Below, one piece after another: positions 14,203 to 18,288 of a DNA stretch of 18,288 nt (its first letter is position 1; each line of letters starts with the position of its first letter). The stretch spans positions 1-18,288 of the forward strand of contig CAZWZG010000049.1 of NCBI GenBank assembly GCA_964638245.1, written 5' to 3'. The translations under genes were made by a program, and so were the position numbers. Under the pieces are notes generated by a model, which was not told where the DNA came from, did no database searches, and was given only the letters and a program-made list of their open reading frames with translations. This DNA comes from CAZWZG01 sp964638245. Lineage in GTDB: Bacteria; Pseudomonadota; Alphaproteobacteria; Rhodobacterales; Rhodobacteraceae.

Positions 14203-15906
14203 CTACTCGACCAGAAGCGCGGCCGACACCGGGGCAAGCGCTACCTGCCCCGTCCGGTTTGCCAGCGCCCATTCGACAACTGCCGTCACGGACGACAGAT
14301 CCGAGCGTACGGTCAGGATCACGCTGCGATCCTGGCGCGCCCGGAACGTCGCTTGGTCGAGCTGGCGGCGGATCGCTTCGTCACTTTGAGCGGCAGCATC
14401 AAGCGAACGGAACACCAATCGCGCGGGCACCCCTTCGCGTTCCGCGGCCTGCTGGGTCGAATTGAAGCCCCGTGGATACGTGATAACCCCGTGACCGGAT
14501 GCGCTGGTGGCCGCGACCAGTGACGCAATGGTATTGCGATCCGAGCCAAAGCCGGTTTCCGGACTGTCCATGATGGCAACGGCCCCGGGCACCTGATCAA
14601 ACGCCGCGACGATGGCGTCGGCCTGTGCGCCGCTGGTCAGATCGGGAATCGCAACCACTTCACGCCCCGCATTTCGATACGTCTGTGCGATGGTGCGCGC
14701 TGCTGGAAGGTCGGCGGGCACGGCGAAAGCAATCTCGACCGGCAGGTCGTCCAGCTGGTCCTGCGACGGCGGCAGGTTGCCGGAATGGACGAGGACAAGA
14801 GCGATAAGCGCAGCGTCAGGGTCTGCTTCGAACTCGATCGCGTTGGCGTAGATCGCACGAGGATCAACTTCGCCTTCCTCGGTGGCGGCCTCATCCGTCT
14901 CTTGCGTTGCGGCAGAGGGCAACGGAGTGCTTTCGGGCCGGAAAACGCGCGGCAAAGCGGCCGTTTCGGTCGTCGACGGGGCCGGCGCTTGAACGACAGT
15001 GTCCTGAACAGGAACGCCCGCAGGTGCTGGCAGAGAATCAGGCGCCGTTGCAGGAGCCTCTGGCGCAGGTTGTGCTGGCAAGGTCGGTTCGGCCTCGGGC
15101 AAGGACGCAATTTCTTGTGGCAGCGTGTCTGGTGCGTTTGGTGCGCTGACGCTTGGCGTCGTCGCTGCAATGCTGGGAGCTGCGTCGAGGGAGGCATCGC
15201 TTGGCGCGCTCGGGCTTTCCCCAATTTCGATATTGGTCTCAGGCGCACTCACAGCGGCTTCGATCGTGGGGCGCGCAGGCGCATCAGGGGCCTGAGCCGG
15301 GCTCGGCAAGGCCACGTCAGCAGAAGGGAGGCTTGGAGCCGAAGGACTGCTCGGTGCGGAAGGTGCAGGCCGCGCCGTTTCTGGTGCCGCTTCGGGAGCC
15401 GGTTCGGGCGCTGGTGCCGCGGTTTCCAACGTCGTGGTCCGCTCGGGCGCCTGAGCCGCGGGCGTGGGTTCGACGGGTGCGGCATCGCTGGATGGCACGG
15501 CAATGGCCGGGGCCGGATCGGTTTCGGGAAGCGCCTCGACGGTCGCGCTTGGCGCCTCGGCGGGCTCTAGGGCCGTCGGCGTGTCAGGTTCGGCGGGGGC
15601 CGCCTCGCTGCGGATCGGTTGGTCCAGCGTGGCAGTGTCCACCGATTGTGGAGCATTTTCGGCTTCTGGTACGGCCGGGCTGACAACGGCTTGCTCGCTC
15701 GGGCGTGGCTCAACCGCGCCTGGTGTCACTGGATCAGTCTCGGGGCGCGCCTGATTGAACTCGGTCCCGCCGGGCACATCCACCGGCGCCGCATCAGGCT
15801 GTGGGAAACTGAGTTTCTGGCGCGTCGATACCTGCGTCGCCATCACAATGATGAACGCCCCAATCAGCAGCCCCCAAAATGTGCCTGCCAGTAAGCCTCT
15901 GCCCAC
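14203..15906 (-). CDS. Divergent polysaccharide deacetylase (YibQ-like) family protein with long Ala/Pro linker
   Basis: 567 residues if started at GTG 15906, chosen because GGAG (15918-15915) lies 8 nt upstream and the protein then begins GRGLLAGTFWGLLIG, a membrane segment. An in-frame ATG at 15978 adds 24 polar residues but has no ribosome-binding site. Residues about 5-23 form the anchor; 35-345 are a low-complexity Ala/Pro/Glu/Ser linker. The last ~215 residues form the deacetylase-like domain (AIYANAIEF ... IRRQLDQATFRARQDRSVIL ... VALAPVSAALL). Where catalytic family members carry IDD after the first strand, this protein reads VLVHSG, so the metal-binding Asp appears lost and activity is doubtful. 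Likely periplasmic and envelope-related; its role is unknown. Confidence 0.85.
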   Translation of the reverse strand: MGRGLLAGTFWGLLIGAFIIVMATQVSTRQKLSFPQPDAAPVDVPGGTEFNQARPETDPVTPGAVEPRPSEQAVVSPAVPEAENAPQSVDTATLDQPIRSEAAPAEPDTPTALEPAEAPSATVEALPETDPAPAIAVPSSDAAPVEPTPAAQAPERTTTLETAAPAPEPAPEAAPETARPAPSAPSSPSAPSLPSADVALPSPAQAPDAPARPTIEAAVSAPETNIEIGESPSAPSDASLDAAPSIAATTPSVSAPNAPDTLPQEIASLPEAEPTLPAQPAPEAPATAPDSLPAPAGVPVQDTVVQAPAPSTTETAALPRVFRPESTPLPSAATQETDEAATEEGEVDPRAIYANAIEFEADPDAALIALVLVHSGNLPPSQDQLDDLPVEIAFAVPADLPAARTIAQTYRNAGREVVAIPDLTSGAQADAIVAAFDQVPGAVAIMDSPETGFGSDRNTIASLVAATSASGHGVITYPRGFNSTQQAAEREGVPARLVFRSLDAAAQSDEAIRRQLDQATFRARQDRSVILTVRSDLSSVTAVVEWALANRTGQVALAPVSAALLVE

Positions 15907-15995
15907 GGATGTGTCTCCGCTCGTTGCCCCGTTTGGGCCGCGCTTGATGCCTTGACCCGCGCGCGCCTCTCTGAACATGTATAGCCCGGCCTGAG

Positions 15996-16017
15996 GGGGC
16001 GGTGCAGCCCCTTTTTT
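15996..16017 (+). terminator. Terminator-like hairpin with T6 immediately upstream of trpG
   Basis: GGGGC (15996-16000), loop GGTGCA, GCCCC (16007-16011) and TTTTTT (16012-16017) form a typical intrinsic-terminator shape on the plus strand. Only 14 nt separate it from the TTG start of trpG, and the only gene upstream is divergent. It may therefore act as an attenuator in the trpGDC leader, or block readthrough coming from tyrS. The minus strand lacks a T-run, so it is not a terminator for the divergent gene. Confidence 0.5.
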
Positions 16018-16031
16018 GAATGAGGTGCGCT

Positions 16032-16613
16032 TTGCTGCTGTTGATCGACAATTACGACAGTTTCACCTTCAATCTTGTCCAGTATTTGGGCGAGTTGGGA
16101 GCTGACGTGGTCGTTCGGCGGAATGATGCTCTGGACGTACAGGAAGCGATGGGGATGCGGCCCGACGGGATCGTATTGTCCCCGGGGCCCGGAACACCAC
16201 AGCAATCGGGCATCTGTTTGGCCTTGACCCACGCGGCGGCTGAAACCGGGACGCCTCTGTTTGGGGTGTGCCTGGGGATGCAATCCATCGGTGAAGCCTT
16301 TGGTGGCGAAGTCGTGCGCCATGGCGAGATCGTTCATGGCAAGGCGGGTGTGATCCATCACGAAGGCAAGGGAGTATTTGCCGGCCTGCCCTCTCCGCTT
16401 TCGGCAACGCGGTATCACTCGCTGGTGGTCGATGCCAAAACCGTGCCCGACACTCTGGAGGTGACGGCCACGCTGGAGGATGGCACGATCATGGGGCTGC
16501 GCCACAAAACGGCACCGGTCGAGGGCGTGCAGTTTCACCCCGAATCCATCCGCTCCGAGCACGGTCACGCGATGCTCAAGACATTTCTGGACAGCCTGAA
16601 GGTGCCGGCATGA
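16032..16613 (+). CDS. trpG: Anthranilate synthase component II (glutamine amidotransferase)
   Basis: 193 residues from TTG 16032, chosen because GAGG (16022-16025) lies 6 nt upstream and the product then begins LLLIDNYDSFTFNLVQYLGELGA, as in the family. An ATG at 16020 would add four residues but lacks a ribosome-binding site and sits 2 nt from a terminator-like T-run. The subunit hydrolyses glutamine and passes ammonia to TrpE for anthranilate synthesis. The triad is intact: Cys80 in FGVCLGMQSIGEAFGG, and His169/Glu171 in QFHPESI; the oxyanion segment SPGPGTP is present. Alternatively it may double as PabA. Its stop overlaps the trpD start (ATGA). No trpE lies in the window. Confidence 0.95.
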   Translation: MLLLIDNYDSFTFNLVQYLGELGADVVVRRNDALDVQEAMGMRPDGIVLSPGPGTPQQSGICLALTHAAAETGTPLFGVCLGMQSIGEAFGGEVVRHGEIVHGKAGVIHHEGKGVFAGLPSPLSATRYHSLVVDAKTVPDTLEVTATLEDGTIMGLRHKTAPVEGVQFHPESIRSEHGHAMLKTFLDSLKVPA

Positions 16614-17635
16614 GCGATGCGATGAAGCCCTTGATCGCTGCAGCAGCCGATCGCGCGCTGACCCAGGACGAAGCAGAAGCTGCTTTCGGGCTCTTGTTCG
16701 ATGGTGAGGCGACGCCCAGCCAGATTGGCGGTCTGCTCATGGCGCTGCGTGTTCGTGGTGAAACCGTGACGGAGATCGCGGCGGCGGCAGGTGTGATGCG
16801 GGCCAAATGCAAGGCCGTGCGTGCGCCTGAAGGCGCGATGGATATCGTGGGCACTGGGGGCGACGGTAAGGGCACGCTGAATATCTCGACGGCGACCGCG
16901 TTTGTTGTAGCGGGCGCGGGCGTGCCCGTGGCCAAGCATGGCAACCGGAACCTGAGCTCGAAATCGGGCGCGGCGGATGCGATTGGCCAGATGGGCATCG
17001 ACGTTATGGTTGGGCCTGACGTGGTCGAGCAAGCGCTTGAGGAGGTCGGAATCGGCTTCATGATGGCGCCCATGCACCATCCCGCGATTGCCCATGTCAT
17101 GCCCACGCGCATGGAACTGGGGACCCGCACGGTGTTCAATATCCTCGGCCCGCTGACCAACCCGGCCGGTGTGAAACGCCAGCTGACAGGTGCGTTTTCA
17201 CCAGCGCTGCTGATGCCTATGGCCGAAACGCTGGCAGCCCTTGGGTCCGAAGCGGCGTGGATCGTTCATGGGTCGGACGGTACGGATGAATTGACGATCA
17301 CCGGGATCAGCCATGTGGCCGAGCTGGACGCCGAAATGGTGACTGAGCGCGAAGTCCATCCCGAAGATGCAGGCCTGCCCGTTCACCCATTCGAGGCTAT
17401 TCTGGGCGGAACGCCTCAGGAAAACGGCGTGGCATTCCGCGCCCTGCTGGACGGCGCAGCGAGCGCCTATCGCGATGCGGTGTGCCTGAATGCGGCAGCG
17501 GCGCTTTTGATCGCGGGCAAGGCTAGTGACCTAAAAGACGGTGCGGCAATGGCCGCAGAGGCCATCGATAGCGGGGCAGCCAAAGCAAAGGTCGAGGGGC
17601 TGGCGCGTGTCTCTCCTCTATCAAACAGTGATTAA
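16610..17635 (+). CDS. trpD: Anthranilate phosphoribosyltransferase
   Basis: 341 residues from ATG 16610, overlapping the trpG stop; a second ATG at 16622 is possible. The enzyme joins anthranilate to PRPP to make phosphoribosylanthranilate, the second dedicated step of tryptophan synthesis. Motifs: DIVGTGGDGKGTLNIST (78-94, PRPP/Mg binding), KHGNRNLSSKSGAAD (109-123, KHGNR anthranilate/PRPP motif), HHPAIAHVMPTRMELGTRTVFN and ILGPLTNPAG (anthranilate tunnel region). Length is typical. A 78-bp gap holding a repeat element separates it from trpC. Confidence 0.98.
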   Translation: MSDAMKPLIAAAADRALTQDEAEAAFGLLFDGEATPSQIGGLLMALRVRGETVTEIAAAAGVMRAKCKAVRAPEGAMDIVGTGGDGKGTLNISTATAFVVAGAGVPVAKHGNRNLSSKSGAADAIGQMGIDVMVGPDVVEQALEEVGIGFMMAPMHHPAIAHVMPTRMELGTRTVFNILGPLTNPAGVKRQLTGAFSPALLMPMAETLAALGSEAAWIVHGSDGTDELTITGISHVAELDAEMVTEREVHPEDAGLPVHPFEAILGGTPQENGVAFRALLDGAASAYRDAVCLNAAAALLIAGKASDLKDGAAMAAEAIDSGAAKAKVEGLARVSPLSNSD

Positions 17636-17642
17636 AGTGGGA

Positions 17643-17713
17643 GGGGGCGCTGCCCCCGCTTGGGCACGCCAAAGCCCCCCGCACGTATTTGGAAAAAGAA
17701 GAAGGGCAGATTG
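17643..17713 (+). repeat. Intergenic hairpin/TATTT repeat, copy 2 (trpD-trpC gap)
   Basis: GGGGGC-GCT-GCCCCC (17643-17657) is a perfect hairpin with the same GCT loop as the element before selO. It is followed by a C-run (GCCCCCC), CGCACGTATTTGGAAA and a purine run that supplies the trpC ribosome-binding site (AAGGG at 17702-17706). There is no T-run, so it is not a classical terminator, although it could trim or protect the mRNA between trpD and trpC. Confidence 0.5.
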
Positions 17714-18288
17714 GTGAGCACGGTTCTGGATCGCATCAAGGCCTACAAGCTGGACGAAGTGGCTGCAGCAAAAGCGCGCCTGCCGCTGGCCGAGGTTGAG
17801 GCGGCAGCAAAGGCGGCAGACCCTGTACGTGGGTTTGGGGCGGCTTTGGCGCGCGCGGAGACGACTGGGTATGGATTGATTGCCGAGATCAAGAAGGCCA
17901 GTCCGTCCAAGGGTTTGATCCGCGCGGATTTTGATCCCCCGACTTTAGCGCGCGCCTACGAGGCTGGTGGGGCGACCTGTCTGTCAGTGTTGACGGATAC
18001 GCCCAGTTTTCAAGGCGCGCCCGCTTTTCTGACCGCAGCGCGGGCGACAGTCACGCTGCCTGCTTTGCGCAAGGATTTCATGTACGACACCTATCAGGTC
18101 GCGGAAGCGCGGGCCTGGGGGGCCGATTGCATTCTGATCATCATGGCGAGCGTGTCAGATGCTCAGGCGGCCGAGTTGGAAGAGGCGGCCTTTGGTTGGG
18201 GTATGGATGTGCTGGTCGAGGTGCATGATGAAGAGGAACTGGATCGCGCTCTTGCACTCAACAGCCCGCTTCTTGGGGTCAACAACCG
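17714..18288 (+). CDS. trpC: Indole-3-glycerol phosphate synthase, N-terminal part (3' truncated by the window)
   Basis: 191 codons from GTG 17714 remain open to the right edge; AAGGG lies 7 nt upstream, and the first residues (MSTVLDRIKAYKLDEVAAAKARLP) fit the family. A TTG at 17711 is a weaker alternative. The enzyme closes the indole ring of CdRP, with loss of CO2 and water. Visible active-site elements: AEIKKASPSKG (57-67, with Lys60), LPALRKDFMYDTYQV (115-129, with general-acid Lys120), VLVEVHDEEEL with Glu169, and GVNN at the cut edge. The C-terminal third lies outside the window. It is a stand-alone TrpC as far as seen; fusion to TrpF cannot be excluded. Confidence 0.96.
   Translation, partial: MSTVLDRIKAYKLDEVAAAKARLPLAEVEAAAKAADPVRGFGAALARAETTGYGLIAEIKKASPSKGLIRADFDPPTLARAYEAGGATCLSVLTDTPSFQGAPAFLTAARATVTLPALRKDFMYDTYQVAEARAWGADCILIIMASVSDAQAAELEEAAFGWGMDVLVEVHDEEELDRALALNSPLLGVNN

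Noticed and set aside
14785..15570. Long plus-strand open frame (261 codons) opposite the YibQ-like gene
   Set aside because: Its Arg/Gly-rich product is the antisense of the Ala/Pro linker; no ribosome-binding site or recognisable domain.
15977..15994. Trp leader peptide upstream of trpG (ATG 15977, MYSPA)
   Set aside because: It contains no Trp codons and has no ribosome-binding site, so classical ribosome-mediated trp attenuation is unsupported.

Overview
The window looks like a chromosomal segment of a Rhodobacterales (roseobacter-type) alphaproteobacterium. Three things point that way: a GC-rich, densely packed gene layout; a short Fur/Mur-type regulator lacking the C-terminal CxxC pairs of classical Fur; and a trpG-trpD-trpC order preceded by a divergent polysaccharide deacetylase-like (YibQ) gene with a very long Ala/Pro linker. 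The organism is inferred from protein character, not from a search. Nearly all of the sequence is ordinary core or housekeeping content. I see no CRISPR array, tRNA, rRNA, prophage or insertion sequence, and no clearly new multi-gene system.

Layout. Bases 1-2401 hold a plus-strand group: the 3' end of a nucleoside hydrolase, a translationally coupled GNAT acetyltransferase, and SelO (protein AMPylase). A CPA1-type Na+/H+ antiporter (2445-3668) and a PhzF-family protein (3670-4530) follow. A minus-strand TetR regulator (4527-5168) is divergent from an SDR oxidoreductase (5293-6108), and two operator-like palindromes lie between them. Next come a Fur/Mur-type regulator overlapping a DMT/EamA transporter (6165-7465), then enolase (7543-8817). 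A small secreted Cys-containing protein (minus) and a GNAT-cupin pair (plus) lie at 8814-10254.

From 10255 to 11746 the sequence is less GC-rich. It holds an AT-richer spacer and a membrane-anchored protein of unknown function that sits 1 nt downstream of anmK (peptidoglycan recycling kinase). tyrS is divergent from anmK. The YibQ-like gene converges on tyrS and diverges from trpG-trpD-trpC; trpC runs off the right edge.

Functional logic. trpG, trpD and trpC supply the glutaminase, phosphoribosyltransferase and indoleglycerol-phosphate synthase steps of tryptophan synthesis. AnmK and the YibQ-like protein both belong to families tied to the cell envelope. The most useful non-coding signals are: a terminator-like hairpin directly upstream of trpG; a hairpin overlapping the ribosome-binding site of the fur gene; a perfect palindrome in the eno leader; two competing hairpins before the GNAT-cupin pair; two copies of an intergenic hairpin/TATTT repeat; and two convergent gene pairs whose stop codons share a single CTAG.
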